The notes under the pieces: model-generated
The model's input: only the letters and a program-made list of their open reading frames with translations
Databases searched by the model: none
What the model was told of the DNA's origin: nothing
Made by a program: the position numbers and the translations under genes
IMG/VR virus record: IMGVR_UViG_3300025769_000185
Span: 1-50,267 of that record
From: a virus
Direction: 5' to 3' (one strand)
DNA: 50,267 bases
Shown here: piece after piece, positions 1 to 6,885 of the stretch
Numbering within the stretch: position 1 is the first letter of the stretch
Layout of the letters: every line of letters begins with the position of its first letter

Positions 1-20
1 AACAACAATAGAGGCCAATA

Positions 21-215
21 ATGGCTACAACCGTCTTAGACGTGCTAAAGGAACGAATCGAGGCTGACAAAGCCTCTGCACTACAATTTCTAGGTGGTGG
101 GGGAGCTAAAGACTTCTCCATGTACAAGGAAACCACAGGTTTGATTCGAGGTCTCGAAACCTGTCTGGGCTATGTAGAAGACCTCTCGCGCAATTTGGAG
201 TACGACGATGAGTGA
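21..215 (+). CDS. small conserved phage protein (64 aa), function unknown
   Basis: Small acidic protein predicted to be mostly helical, with a Gly-rich turn (GGGGAKDF) near residues 25-32 that separates two helices. It has no catalytic motif. The ATG follows a purine-rich stretch (AGAGG at 10-14), and the last codons overlap the ATG of the co-chaperonin gene by 8 nt, so the two are probably translated together. A TAG at 9-11 could be the end of an upstream gene, most likely the portal given what follows. Small proteins of this kind commonly sit between portal and scaffold genes in podovirus-like phages. I do not recognise a function. Confidence 0.75.
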   Translation: MATTVLDVLKERIEADKASALQFLGGGGAKDFSMYKETTGLIRGLETCLGYVEDLSRNLEYDDE

Positions 216-585
216 AGCTGTTGACACAGTTGAAGCTACGGAAGAACTGGAAGCACAACTACCTATGCCTGTGGGCTATCGGGTGTTGATTGCGCTTCCG
301 CAGATCGAAGAGACTTTTGACGGCACTAACCTGCTCAAGACGGACACGATCAAGAATCAGGAACATATCATGTCGATCATCGGCCTTGTGGTGGATATGG
401 GCGAACAAGCCTATAACGACCCCGAAAGGTTCCCTACTGGGCCTTGGTGTAAACAAGGTGATTATGTGATGTTTCGTGCCAATTCAGGCACACGATTTAA
501 GGTTAACGGGTTAGAGTATCGTTTGATGAACGATGACTCTATTGAAGCTGTTGTAGCTGACCCTAGTGGCGTATCACGAGCGTAA
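208..585 (+). CDS. phage GroES-like co-chaperonin
   Basis: A 125-aa protein whose residues about 20-115 read as a GroES/Hsp10 beta-barrel. A 'PVGYRVLI' start corresponds to GroES 'PLHDRVIV'. It is followed by a hydrophilic stretch with a Leu-Leu pair (NLLKTDT) where the mobile loop binds GroEL, then a 'GLVVDMG' strand, a 'GDYVMFRANSG' strand-turn and a final 'LMNDDSIEAVV' that matches the GroES C-terminal strand. By family knowledge it would cap a GroEL ring and help fold phage proteins, probably the capsid protein encoded 2 kb downstream. No GroEL is in the window, so the host chaperonin is the likely partner. The insert around residues 65-85 (NDPERFPTGPWCKQ) makes it longer than bacterial GroES (about 97 aa). 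It sits in the head operon. Confidence 0.85.
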   Translation: MSEAVDTVEATEELEAQLPMPVGYRVLIALPQIEETFDGTNLLKTDTIKNQEHIMSIIGLVVDMGEQAYNDPERFPTGPWCKQGDYVMFRANSGTRFKVNGLEYRLMNDDSIEAVVADPSGVSRA

Positions 586-594
586 GGAGTAGAC

Positions 595-1629
595 ATGCCG
601 TTTCAAAAAGTAGAATACAGTTTCCCTGATGAGGAACAAGATACCTCTATAGAAGTGGAGGACTCTGGTGAAGTTGAAATTGATCTCTCTGGCAACAAGA
701 CTGCGGACGAGTATGCGGATACTCCAGTCGAACCTGAAGTCGAAGCTAAGTCAGAACCGGATGAGCTGGACATTGAGGTTGTGGATGATACGCCAAAGGC
801 TGATCGTAACCGCAAGCCATCTGAGCCACCGACTGACGTTACTGATGAAGAACTTGAAGGGTACTCCGAGAAAGTCCGAAACCGAATTAAACACTTCAGT
901 AAAGGCTACCACGACGAGCGCCGAGCCAAAGAAGCAGCCCAACGAGAGCGGCAAGAACTAGAGGCTTTAGCGCAACGGTTAGTCGAAGAGAACAAAACCC
1001 TAAAGGGTGATGTGGGTACGACACGTGAGGCTTTGTTAGAGCAAGCCAAACGTGTGGTTGACTCTGAGCTTAATGGAGCGAAAATAGCGTATAAGGATGC
1101 CTACGAAAGTGGCGATGCTGATAGGCTATTAGAGGCTCAAGAGCATCTAACGACTGCCAAACTAAAGGCAGACAGACTAGATAATTTCAAATTACCTTCT
1201 TTACAAGAAGAAGAGACTGAGGTACAAAATCCTCAACCCACCCCACAACGGGTGCGTGATCCGAAAGCAGAGGCATGGGTAGAAGAAAATTCTTCTTGGT
1301 TTCACGTCGATGATGAGATGACAGCATACGCTATGGGGTTGCACCAGAAATTAGTTAAGAGTGGGGTTGACCCACGCACTGATGAATACTACGAGACCAT
1401 TGACTCTCGTATGCGAAAAGTATTCCCTGAAGAGTTCGATGATGTTGTAGAGCAGCCAGAACCGCAGGAGTCACGAAAGCAATCCGCTAACGTGGTAGCT
1501 CCCGCAACGCGAAGCACAGCACCGAACAAGGTGAAGCTAACCAAAACACAGGTAGCTCTCGCCAACCGATTGGGGGTACCGTTGGAAGAATACGCCAGAC
1601 AGGTTGCATTAGAAATGAGGAACGGATAA
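595..1629 (+). CDS. capsid scaffolding protein (putative)
   Basis: A 344-aa acidic protein. Residues 1-95 are highly acidic and low in complexity. A long charged coiled coil spans about 95-195 (KGYHDERRAKEAAQRERQEL onward). The C-terminus is a short basic helix-turn segment (KVKLTKTQVALANRLGVPLE). Acidic N-terminus, central coiled coil and basic C-terminal capsid-binding tail is the usual make-up of phage scaffolding proteins, and the gene lies upstream of the major capsid gene as expected. Such proteins fill the procapsid and leave before packaging. AAGGAG precedes the ATG with good spacing. The last base of its stop codon is the first base of the next ATG (TAATG). The assignment rests on composition and position, with no catalytic signature to confirm it. 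Confidence 0.7.
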   Translation: MPFQKVEYSFPDEEQDTSIEVEDSGEVEIDLSGNKTADEYADTPVEPEVEAKSEPDELDIEVVDDTPKADRNRKPSEPPTDVTDEELEGYSEKVRNRIKHFSKGYHDERRAKEAAQRERQELEALAQRLVEENKTLKGDVGTTREALLEQAKRVVDSELNGAKIAYKDAYESGDADRLLEAQEHLTTAKLKADRLDNFKLPSLQEEETEVQNPQPTPQRVRDPKAEAWVEENSSWFHVDDEMTAYAMGLHQKLVKSGVDPRTDEYYETIDSRMRKVFPEEFDDVVEQPEPQESRKQSANVVAPATRSTAPNKVKLTKTQVALANRLGVPLEEYARQVALEMRNG

Positions 1630-2078
1630 TGGCTGAGAACAGAATCAAGCGTGACAGCGCGACTCGTGAATCAAAGACTCGTACCAGAGCGTGGCAGCGT
1701 CCAGAGGTATTACCTACCCCTACGCCACAAGACGGATACGAATTTCACTGGGTGCGTGTGGCTACGCAGGGTCAGGTGGATGCCACCAACGTCTCCTCGA
1801 AATTGCGTGAGGGTTGGGAGCCTGTACGGGCTGAAGATCACCCTGAAATTACTATGGTAACTGTGGAGAATGAACGCTTCGCAGATAACGTGGTGATCGG
1901 CGGTCTGATGTTGTGCAAAGCTCCGGCAGAGTTAGTTCAAGAACGTACTGATTACTATAATCAGCAGACGAAATCTCAAATGAACTCTGTAGATAACAAC
2001 CTGATGCGCGAAAACGATCCGCGTATGCCTATATTCAACGAACGGAAATCCACCGTATCGTTCGGTAGAGGCGGTTAA
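1629..2078 (+). CDS. conserved head-module protein (149 aa), function unknown
   Basis: A mostly hydrophilic protein. The first 35 residues are basic and probably disordered. Residues about 37-95 look like a compact alpha/beta domain (YEFHWVRVATQG, GWEPVRAEDHP, NVVIGGLMLCKAP), and a charged helical tail follows. The region 'EFHWVR...GWEPV' recalls small proteins found between scaffold and capsid genes in uncultured marine phages, but I know of no assigned function. It starts by TAATG overlap with the scaffold gene, so expression should be coupled to it. A role in prohead assembly or decoration is inferred from position only. Confidence 0.7.
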   Translation: MAENRIKRDSATRESKTRTRAWQRPEVLPTPTPQDGYEFHWVRVATQGQVDATNVSSKLREGWEPVRAEDHPEITMVTVENERFADNVVIGGLMLCKAPAELVQERTDYYNQQTKSQMNSVDNNLMRENDPRMPIFNERKSTVSFGRGG

Positions 2079-2101
2079 TCTTAAATTAGGAGTCCATTAA
2101 C

Positions 2102-2710
2102 ATGGCTACAACTGCTGCACCTTACGGGCTAAAGCCTGTAAAACGCGCTGACGGACTACCGTATGCTGGCGCGACTTCGACGTACCTAATCGACCCTGCT
2201 GGGGAAGGTACCAACATCTTTAATGGACAAGTAGTCCATATTGGTGCTGACGGGTACATTGCGTTGTCAACAGCTACCGGTGCCGACGGCACTACTAACG
2301 CACTTCCTACTGGAACCACTTTGACGGGTTCTTTGGGCGTGTTTGTTGGTTGTTCGTACATCAATGCTCAAGGGCAACAAATCTACGGTCAATACTACCC
2401 AAGCGGCACCACTGGTGTTGTTGAGGCGTATGTTGTAGATGATCCGAACGTATTGTTCCAAGCTCAACTGGATGGCGCTGCTGACCAGTCTGACATTGGC
2501 GCTAACACGTTCTTTGCTGCTGCTCAGTCTACCTCTACTGGTTCTACCACGACGGGTAACTCTACGAGTGCATTGGATGCAACTACGAAGACAACCACCG
2601 CTGCCTTCCGTATCGTGGCTGCTGTATCACCTATTGGTGATGCGTACCCAGACGTGTTGGTTAAATTCAATCCCGGCTATAGCAGCATGACAAATGCTGT
2701 TGGTCTATAA
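2102..2710 (+). CDS. head decoration / minor capsid protein (putative)
   Basis: A 202-aa Thr/Ser/Gly/Ala-rich protein predicted to be all beta. The N-terminus 'APYGLKPVKRADGLPYAG' and the 'NGQVVHIGADGYIAL' segment resemble small virion proteins encoded just before Mu gpT-like or HK97-like capsid genes in environmental phages. A low-complexity Ser/Thr stretch covers about residues 138-160. The ATG has AGGAG about 9 nt upstream. Placement between scaffold and major capsid genes suggests an outer-surface decoration or head-stabilising protein. No catalytic residues are apparent, and the decoration role is inferred from position and composition. Confidence 0.65.
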   Translation: MATTAAPYGLKPVKRADGLPYAGATSTYLIDPAGEGTNIFNGQVVHIGADGYIALSTATGADGTTNALPTGTTLTGSLGVFVGCSYINAQGQQIYGQYYPSGTTGVVEAYVVDDPNVLFQAQLDGAADQSDIGANTFFAAAQSTSTGSTTTGNSTSALDATTKTTTAAFRIVAAVSPIGDAYPDVLVKFNPGYSSMTNAVGL

Positions 2711-2725
2711 GTAAGGAGCTGAATA

Positions 2726-3640
2726 ATGGCTATTTCACGCGCCCAACTCCTCAAGGAGCTATTGCCCGGACTTAACGCACTTTTCGGTATGGAATATGCG
2801 AAGTACGGCGAAGAGCACAAAGAGATTTTTGAATCTGAAAGCTCTGACCGTTCCTTTGAGGAAGAAGTTAAGTTGTCTGGTTTTGGTGCAGCCCCCGTCA
2901 AAGACGAAGGCTCTGCCATTGATTACGACAACGCACAAGAAGCGTTTACCGCTCGTTACACGCACGAAACCATTGCTATGGGCTTTAGTGTTACCGAGGA
3001 AGCGATTGAAGATAACTTGTATGACTCACTGTCATCTCGTTATACGAAAGCTCTTGCTCGCGCTATGGCTTACACCAAGCAGGTTAAAGCTGCCGCTATC
3101 CTGAACCAAGCGTTCACGGGTGCAGGTAACCCAACCTACGGTGACGGCAAAGTGTTGTGTGCAACTGACCACCCGCTAGTTTCTGGCGGAACTAACTCAA
3201 ACCGTCCTGCTGTTGCTGCTGACCTTAACGAGACTTCTTTAGAAGCCGCCGTTATCCAGCTTGCTGGTTGGACTGATGAGCGTGGTCTGTTGATCGCTGC
3301 CAAGCCCCGCAAATTGGTCATCCCACCTGCGCTGCAATTCGTTGCAACTCGCTTGTTGGATACCGAGGGTCGAGTTGGCACGGCTGACAACGATCTGAAC
3401 GCACTCCGTAACAACGGCTCAATCCCAGAAGGCTACACGGTTAACCATTATCTGACTGACACAGATGCTTGGTTCTTGACCACCGATGTACCTAATGGCC
3501 TGAAGCACTTTGTTCGTACCCCAATGTCTACCTCTATGGATGCAGACTTTGATACGGGCAACAGCCGCTACAAGGCTCGTGAGCGTTACTCGTTTGGTGT
3601 ATCTGATCCCCTCGGGATCTTCGGTTCACCCGGCGCATAA
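2726..3640 (+). CDS. major capsid protein (Mu gpT-like)
   Basis: A 304-aa protein with the typical order of Mu gpT-type major head subunits. A helical N-arm (LLKELLPGLNALFGMEY) is followed by a conserved 'YTHETIAMGFSVTEEAIEDNLYD' region, a helix of Tyr/Thr/Lys-rich contacts, then 'DGKVLCATDHPL' and a late 'LVIPPALQFVATRLL'. The C-terminal 'DADFDTGNSRYKARERYSFGVSDPLGIFG' closes the fold as in this family. It should form the icosahedral shell. A strong GGAG lies upstream of the ATG. The gene is immediately followed by a rho-independent terminator, which makes it the last gene of the head transcript. No prohead protease is recognised in this window. Confidence 0.85.
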   Translation: MAISRAQLLKELLPGLNALFGMEYAKYGEEHKEIFESESSDRSFEEEVKLSGFGAAPVKDEGSAIDYDNAQEAFTARYTHETIAMGFSVTEEAIEDNLYDSLSSRYTKALARAMAYTKQVKAAAILNQAFTGAGNPTYGDGKVLCATDHPLVSGGTNSNRPAVAADLNETSLEAAVIQLAGWTDERGLLIAAKPRKLVIPPALQFVATRLLDTEGRVGTADNDLNALRNNGSIPEGYTVNHYLTDTDAWFLTTDVPNGLKHFVRTPMSTSMDADFDTGNSRYKARERYSFGVSDPLGIFGSPGA

Positions 3641-3657
3641 GCTACGGTGCTTGATAA

Positions 3658-3682
3658 GGGGGGAGCTTCGGCTCCCCTTTTT
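3658..3682 (+). terminator. rho-independent terminator after the major capsid gene
   Basis: The stem GGGGAGC (3660-3666) pairs with GCTCCCC (3671-3677) around a UUCG tetraloop, followed by TTTTT (3678-3682). This is a textbook intrinsic terminator 20 nt after the capsid stop codon. It would end or reduce the head transcript and so uncouple it from the downstream virion genes. Confidence 0.9.
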
Positions 3683-3683
3683 A

Positions 3684-3710
3684 TTGACTTGATGAAAAGT
3701 AGGGTATACT
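3684..3710 (+). promoter_or_regulatory. putative sigma70-like promoter
   Basis: TTGACT at 3684-3689 and TATACT at 3705-3710, separated by 15 nt, lie directly after the capsid terminator. Each hexamer is one mismatch from consensus, but the spacer is 2 nt shorter than optimal. It would restart transcription of the genes from 3804 on, with a start near 3716-3718, that is, inside the structured leader. It implies use of host RNA polymerase for part of the late arm. Confidence 0.5.
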
Positions 3711-3711
3711 T

Positions 3712-3795
3712 TCAGTCATATCGGGAAACAATCCGGTAAATCTGACAGGCCCGACTGACGACATGTAGACAGATTTACTTAAACTCACATGTGAG
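3712..3795 (+). ncRNA. structured leader RNA with pseudoknot potential
   Basis: In the gap between the capsid terminator and the next gene, TCAGT (3712-3716) plus CGGG (3722-3725) can pair with CCCG (3750-3753) plus ACTGA (3754-3758) across a 5-nt bulge. The loop of that stem contains GTAAATCTG (3736-3744), which pairs perfectly (9 bp) with CAGATTTAC (3770-3778) outside it, giving an H-type pseudoknot topology. A further 12-nt palindrome, CTCACATGTGAG (3784-3795), can fold next to the ATG at 3804 and may limit access of ribosomes. These pairings are read directly; simultaneous folding and function are inferred. If transcription starts at about 3717, the outer half of the first stem is lost, so the leader may also act within a read-through transcript. 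Confidence 0.5.
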
Positions 3796-3803
3796 AAAAA
3801 ACG

Positions 3804-4013
3804 ATGGCTAAAACCACTTTTTCTGGCCCCGTCCGTTCGGACAACGGCTACCAAATCCCAGTTGTGACTACCGCAAACCTACCCGCCGCTACTGGCGTTG
3901 TTGCCGGAACCGTATACATGGTTTCTGACAATGGTTCTGGTGACGATGAATACTGCATCGTAATCAGCACTGGCACTGCTTGGGTAACTGCTGTAGGCGC
4001 GGCTCTTAGCTAA
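3804..4013 (+). CDS. small virion protein, head-fibre/decoration-like (69 aa)
   Basis: A short all-beta protein starting 'AKTTFSGPVRSDNGYQIP'. This start resembles small head-fibre or decoration-type proteins of marine phages, in which an N-terminal 'FSGPV' segment anchors to the virion. Gly, Ala, Thr and Val dominate, and there is no membrane segment or catalytic motif. It is the first gene behind the putative promoter and structured leader, and its ribosome site is weak (GTGAG at 3791-3795, partly buried in a palindrome), so translation may be controlled by RNA folding. The virion role is inferred from similarity in memory and from abundance-type regulation (own promoter next to the capsid gene). 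Confidence 0.65.
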   Translation: MAKTTFSGPVRSDNGYQIPVVTTANLPAATGVVAGTVYMVSDNGSGDDEYCIVISTGTAWVTAVGAALS

Positions 4014-4025
4014 TAGGAGGCGTTT

Positions 4026-4304
4026 ATGCCTAGTTCTGATATTCAGACTAAACGCATTGCAGGCACAGGCTCCTTAGCAGTCGGGCCAGCACGGGTACGT
4101 CAGGTACAGGTGCTAACGGCTGGTTCAGGGTCTCCTAGACTTACTATTACTGATGGTAACGGTGGATCTACTTTGCTGGACTTAGATTTCAGCACTGGAG
4201 CTACCCACTCGGTGAACATTCCAGACTATGGCATTCGCTTTGAAAGCGACGTGTACGTTAGCGCGTTTACTAATTTGACCGCAGTGACGGTGTTCTACAG
4301 CTAA
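4026..4304 (+). CDS. small beta-rich virion protein (92 aa), function unknown
   Basis: A 92-aa protein rich in Thr, Val, Ser and Gly with alternating hydrophobic residues (VRQVQVLTAG, RLTITDGNGG, VYVSAFTNLTAVTVFY), which suggests a small beta-sandwich. A perfect AGGAGG (4015-4020) sits 5 nt before the ATG, so it should be strongly translated, as expected of an abundant virion component. It follows the 69-aa gene after a 12-nt gap. I recognise it only as the sort of small protein found after the capsid gene in uncultured marine phages. Confidence 0.65.
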   Translation: MPSSDIQTKRIAGTGSLAVGPARVRQVQVLTAGSGSPRLTITDGNGGSTLLDLDFSTGATHSVNIPDYGIRFESDVYVSAFTNLTAVTVFYS

Positions 4305-4305
4305 C

Positions 4306-4632
4306 ATGCGTAGTTACTACAAGAAGTCTCCATGTGCGTCTTTTAAGAGTGGTGGTAGTACCGCTGCTTGGACGCGCAAGGAAGGCAAGAGTGAGTCTGG
4401 CGGACTTAATCAGAAAGGTGTGGACAGCTACAGAAGGGAGAACCCCGGAAGTAAGCTGAAGACCGCTGTAACGACTAAGCCCAGTAAGCTCAAGAAAGGC
4501 TCTAAGGCTGCTAAACGGCGTAAGTCGTTTTGTGCACGTATGAAAGGCATGAAGAAACGTAATACTAGCTCCAAGACGGCGAATGATCCGAATAGCCGTA
4601 TAAACAAGAGCTTACGGAAGTGGAATTGCTGA
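4306..4632 (+). CDS. basic Lys/Ser-rich phage protein (DUF6321-like, 108 aa)
   Basis: A very basic protein. The central and C-terminal part 'SKAAKRRKSFCARMKGMK' followed by 'NDPNSRINKSLRKWNC' matches my memory of the DUF6321 family, found in marine phages and environmental sequences. Three Cys are present (near residues 10 and 73 and at the C-terminus). Its strong positive charge suggests nucleic-acid or capsid-interior binding, but no function is established. It starts 1 nt after the previous stop codon and is directly followed by a GTG start, so it is embedded in a coupled run of genes. Confidence 0.65.
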   Translation: MRSYYKKSPCASFKSGGSTAAWTRKEGKSESGGLNQKGVDSYRRENPGSKLKTAVTTKPSKLKKGSKAAKRRKSFCARMKGMKKRNTSSKTANDPNSRINKSLRKWNC

Positions 4633-5313
4633 GTGGCATACCTACAAAGCAACATTCCGTACTTCAAGTGCTGGGTGAGAAAGGAATACACCCATAACCA
4701 CGAGAAGTACCACGGCGAGTTTATTCACGCTATGGCTATTGCTGTTACGACAATGCCGACCAGATGCCTCAGTTTCCAAATGATATTTACTGGAGCTGAG
4801 ACGTACGACGAGGAAGACGAACCCAATGTGCATGGAGGTGCAATGTGGGCACGGATGCCGATTACAGCGTTAGTAGGGGACACCCCGCTAGACGAGTGGC
4901 CCGAACCCATGCCCGTATGGGCTGCACAGCCTTGGGATTGTTCGTCTAGGGATCACGCGGTGTACGTACTTGACAGAGCTACACCGTGCCCTTGGCTGGC
5001 AAAGATAGATGGGGAGATGTACCCCGCGAAGTATATGTTCACGGTGGACTATACGAACAACGAGATTGCTGATGACCCTGCACAACACAAGCAGAGTCAT
5101 GTGATGGAACTACTGGATGCTGGTGAATGGACTGGCAACATTGTAGCTCTACCGAATAATAGGGTGCGGGTGACACATCCCGCTTGGTTTGAAACAGGAG
5201 AGGGCGCACCAGATTTCCGCCCTTCTCAGCACATTCACTACAGCAAGTCTGATCTGGACTACACGCTGGACGTGAATCAAGTGTTTGATAATTTGTACGC
5301 AGGCGATGACTAA
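4633..5313 (+). CDS. conserved marine-phage protein (226 aa), function unknown
   Basis: It begins with GTG immediately after the TGA of the preceding gene; no closer ATG fits the conserved start 'AYLQSNIPYFKCWVRKEYTH'. The protein is rich in Trp, Tyr, His and acidic residues, with a long central part that looks like a compact globular fold (LVGDTPLDEWPEPMPVWAAQ; DRATPCPWLAKIDGEMYPA). The first 60 residues ('HGEFIHAMAIAVTTMPTRCLSFQ') look conserved among marine phages as far as I recall. There is no signal peptide, membrane segment or known catalytic motif. Position among virion genes suggests a structural or packaging-related role. The stop overlaps the next ATG (TAATG). Confidence 0.7.
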   Translation: MAYLQSNIPYFKCWVRKEYTHNHEKYHGEFIHAMAIAVTTMPTRCLSFQMIFTGAETYDEEDEPNVHGGAMWARMPITALVGDTPLDEWPEPMPVWAAQPWDCSSRDHAVYVLDRATPCPWLAKIDGEMYPAKYMFTVDYTNNEIADDPAQHKQSHVMELLDAGEWTGNIVALPNNRVRVTHPAWFETGEGAPDFRPSQHIHYSKSDLDYTLDVNQVFDNLYAGDD

Positions 5314-6377
5314 TGCCCGCTAAGAGTGAGAAACAACGTAGGTTTATGGCTGCTGTAGCTAATAACCCTAAATTTGCTAAGAAAGTTGGAGTGCCGCAGG
5401 CCGTAGGAGAAGAGTTTATGAAGCCGAAGAAGATGTTTTTAGGTGGTTTGTTAGGTCGTAAGAAGAAAGACGATGATAAGCCTATGACAATGACCCAGAA
5501 GAAGGCTGAAGAAGCTAAGAAACGTGCGAGAGGCTCGCAGATGCGTAGTGAGTCTAAAGCGCGTAGAGGTCGTACAGCTAGTACAACGGCTGTAGGTGGG
5601 CAACGTAATAAGCGACAAGCTCCTATGGACGCAGAACGCGCAGCTAACATGGCTAAGGTCAAGAAAGACAACCCAATGCCTACGCGCCCTTCTGCTACCA
5701 GCTTGGCTAATGCGGCTACACCAAAGCCTACGCGCCCTGCAAAGCCACAAAAAGCGCCTACAACTTCTAGCGTAGCGACACCGGGGAAGACTCCTACAAG
5801 GACTACAAACAATCAGAAGCCCCCTGCTTCGGGACTTGCTAATGTAACAGGCACGGAACAAGGGAAAACTGGTGGCGTCCGACGTAACGTCGGTTCTGGT
5901 AGGGAAAAGAAAGCCAATGTTACGCGAGAGCAGCTACAGAAAACTGGTCTGTCGTTACGTGACTATCTTAACTTTGTGGATAAGAACGATAGACGGCCTA
6001 CATCTAAAGCCGATTCGGCAGCAGCCAAAGCTCTTACCGCAGCGTTCAAGGCAAAGAAAGCTAAGAAGCCCGTTAAAAAAGCTATGGGCGGCGGCATGAT
6101 GAAGTCCAAGATGAAAGCTAAGGGCTACAAAGCTGGCGGAAAGACATCGTTCCCTGACTTAAACAAGGACGGTAAGGTCACACAGAAAGACATCTTGATG
6201 GGCAGAGGCGTAGTCAAGAAGAAAGCTGGCGGCATGATGAAGTCTAAGGGCTACGCTAAAGGTGGCGCTATGAAGACCAAGGGCTACTCAAAAGGTGGAG
6301 CCGCTAGCGGTAAGAAGCAAAAGGTTCGCGGTGCCGGTATCGCTCGCAAGGGCGTACGTCCAGCGAAGATGCGATGA
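5313..6377 (+). CDS. large basic Lys/Gly-rich protein with DUF3008-like start and EF-hand-like loop
   Basis: A 354-aa strongly basic, mostly disordered protein. Residues 1-35 (PAKSEKQRRFMAAVANNP) resemble the DUF3008 motif. Residues about 45-255 are Lys/Arg/Pro/Thr-rich linker. Residues 282-293 (DLNKDGKVTQKD) fit an EF-hand/dockerin-type calcium loop with D, N, D and D at the coordinating positions. The last 70 residues carry repeats of the form GG-M-K-x-KGY-x-KGG. Lys-rich proteins of this sort are common in uncultured marine phages, and their function is not established; binding DNA inside the capsid is a reasonable inference from charge. It overlaps the next ATG by 4 nt (ATGA). Confidence 0.75.
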   Translation: MPAKSEKQRRFMAAVANNPKFAKKVGVPQAVGEEFMKPKKMFLGGLLGRKKKDDDKPMTMTQKKAEEAKKRARGSQMRSESKARRGRTASTTAVGGQRNKRQAPMDAERAANMAKVKKDNPMPTRPSATSLANAATPKPTRPAKPQKAPTTSSVATPGKTPTRTTNNQKPPASGLANVTGTEQGKTGGVRRNVGSGREKKANVTREQLQKTGLSLRDYLNFVDKNDRRPTSKADSAAAKALTAAFKAKKAKKPVKKAMGGGMMKSKMKAKGYKAGGKTSFPDLNKDGKVTQKDILMGRGVVKKKAGGMMKSKGYAKGGAMKTKGYSKGGAASGKKQKVRGAGIARKGVRPAKMR

Positions 6378-6553
6378 GACGCTACTATAAGTCAGGCGGC
6401 AAGGTGAAGTCGGGCGGCAAGATCTGCCCGAAAGGTAAGGCGTGGGCCAAGCGCACCTTCGACACGTACCCGTCTGCTTATGCGAATATGGCAGCTTCTA
6501 AGTATTGCAAAGACCCTAACTATGCAAAGGGCAGCAAGAAGAAGAGTAAGTAA
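6374..6553 (+). CDS. small basic Cys-containing protein (59 aa)
   Basis: The reading frame runs from ATG 6374 (overlapping the previous stop as ATGA) to TAA 6551-6553, which overlaps the next ATG. It starts 'RRYYKSGGKVKSGGKICPKG' and continues with 'WAKRTFDTYPSAYANMAA' then 'KYCKDP', ending in a Lys/Ser tail. The pattern C-P-K-G-x-A-W-A-K-R-T-F-D-x-Y-P-S-A-Y-A-N is one I recall as a conserved small protein of marine phages. Two Cys (residues 18 and 45) and high charge are notable. Perfect overlaps on both sides strongly support it as a real gene. Function unknown. Confidence 0.8.
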   Translation: MRRYYKSGGKVKSGGKICPKGKAWAKRTFDTYPSAYANMAASKYCKDPNYAKGSKKKSK

Positions 6554-6876
6554 TGGGCGATTTGAAGAAATGGCGTGACCAGAAATGGGTTCGTATCGGT
6601 ACCGATGGTAAGATCAAAGGTGAATGCGGCACGTCTAAAAACAAAAAGAACCCAGATCGTTGCCTACCGTTATCCAAGGCGCGGTCTTTGAGCCAGTCTG
6701 AGCGAGCTACTACGGCACGTAAGAAGAAAAAGGCTGGTGCTAGAGGGCAGCAGGTGGTGTCTAATACCCCTAAAGCCAAGGTTAGGACGGCAAAGGCTGG
6801 TGGTCAGATACGCGCAAACCATAGAGGTTGCGGTGCAGTAATGAATAACAGGCGTAAAAAGACCCTGTACGTATAG
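6553..6876 (+). CDS. basic DUF5872-like phage protein (107 aa)
   Basis: Residues 8-65 (KWVRIGTDGKIKGECGTS, then NPDRCLPLSKARSLSQSE, then a Lys run) match what I recall of DUF5872, a family found in viruses and environmental sequences without known function. A conserved pair of Cys (GECG and DRCLP) may bind metal. The C-terminal 40 residues are basic and Gly-rich (KAGGQIRANHRGCGAVMNN). It is the fourth in a run of very basic proteins (from 4306), which together may act on packaged DNA. Start by TAATG overlap. Confidence 0.7.
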   Translation: MGDLKKWRDQKWVRIGTDGKIKGECGTSKNKKNPDRCLPLSKARSLSQSERATTARKKKKAGARGQQVVSNTPKAKVRTAKAGGQIRANHRGCGAVMNNRRKKTLYV

Positions 6877-6885
6877 GAACAGACA

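Noticed and set aside
5039-5812. 257-codon open frame on the minus strand
   Set aside because: Runs antisense across two well-placed plus-strand genes and has no plausible domain; composition of the basic Lys/Gly-rich gene explains the absence of stops.
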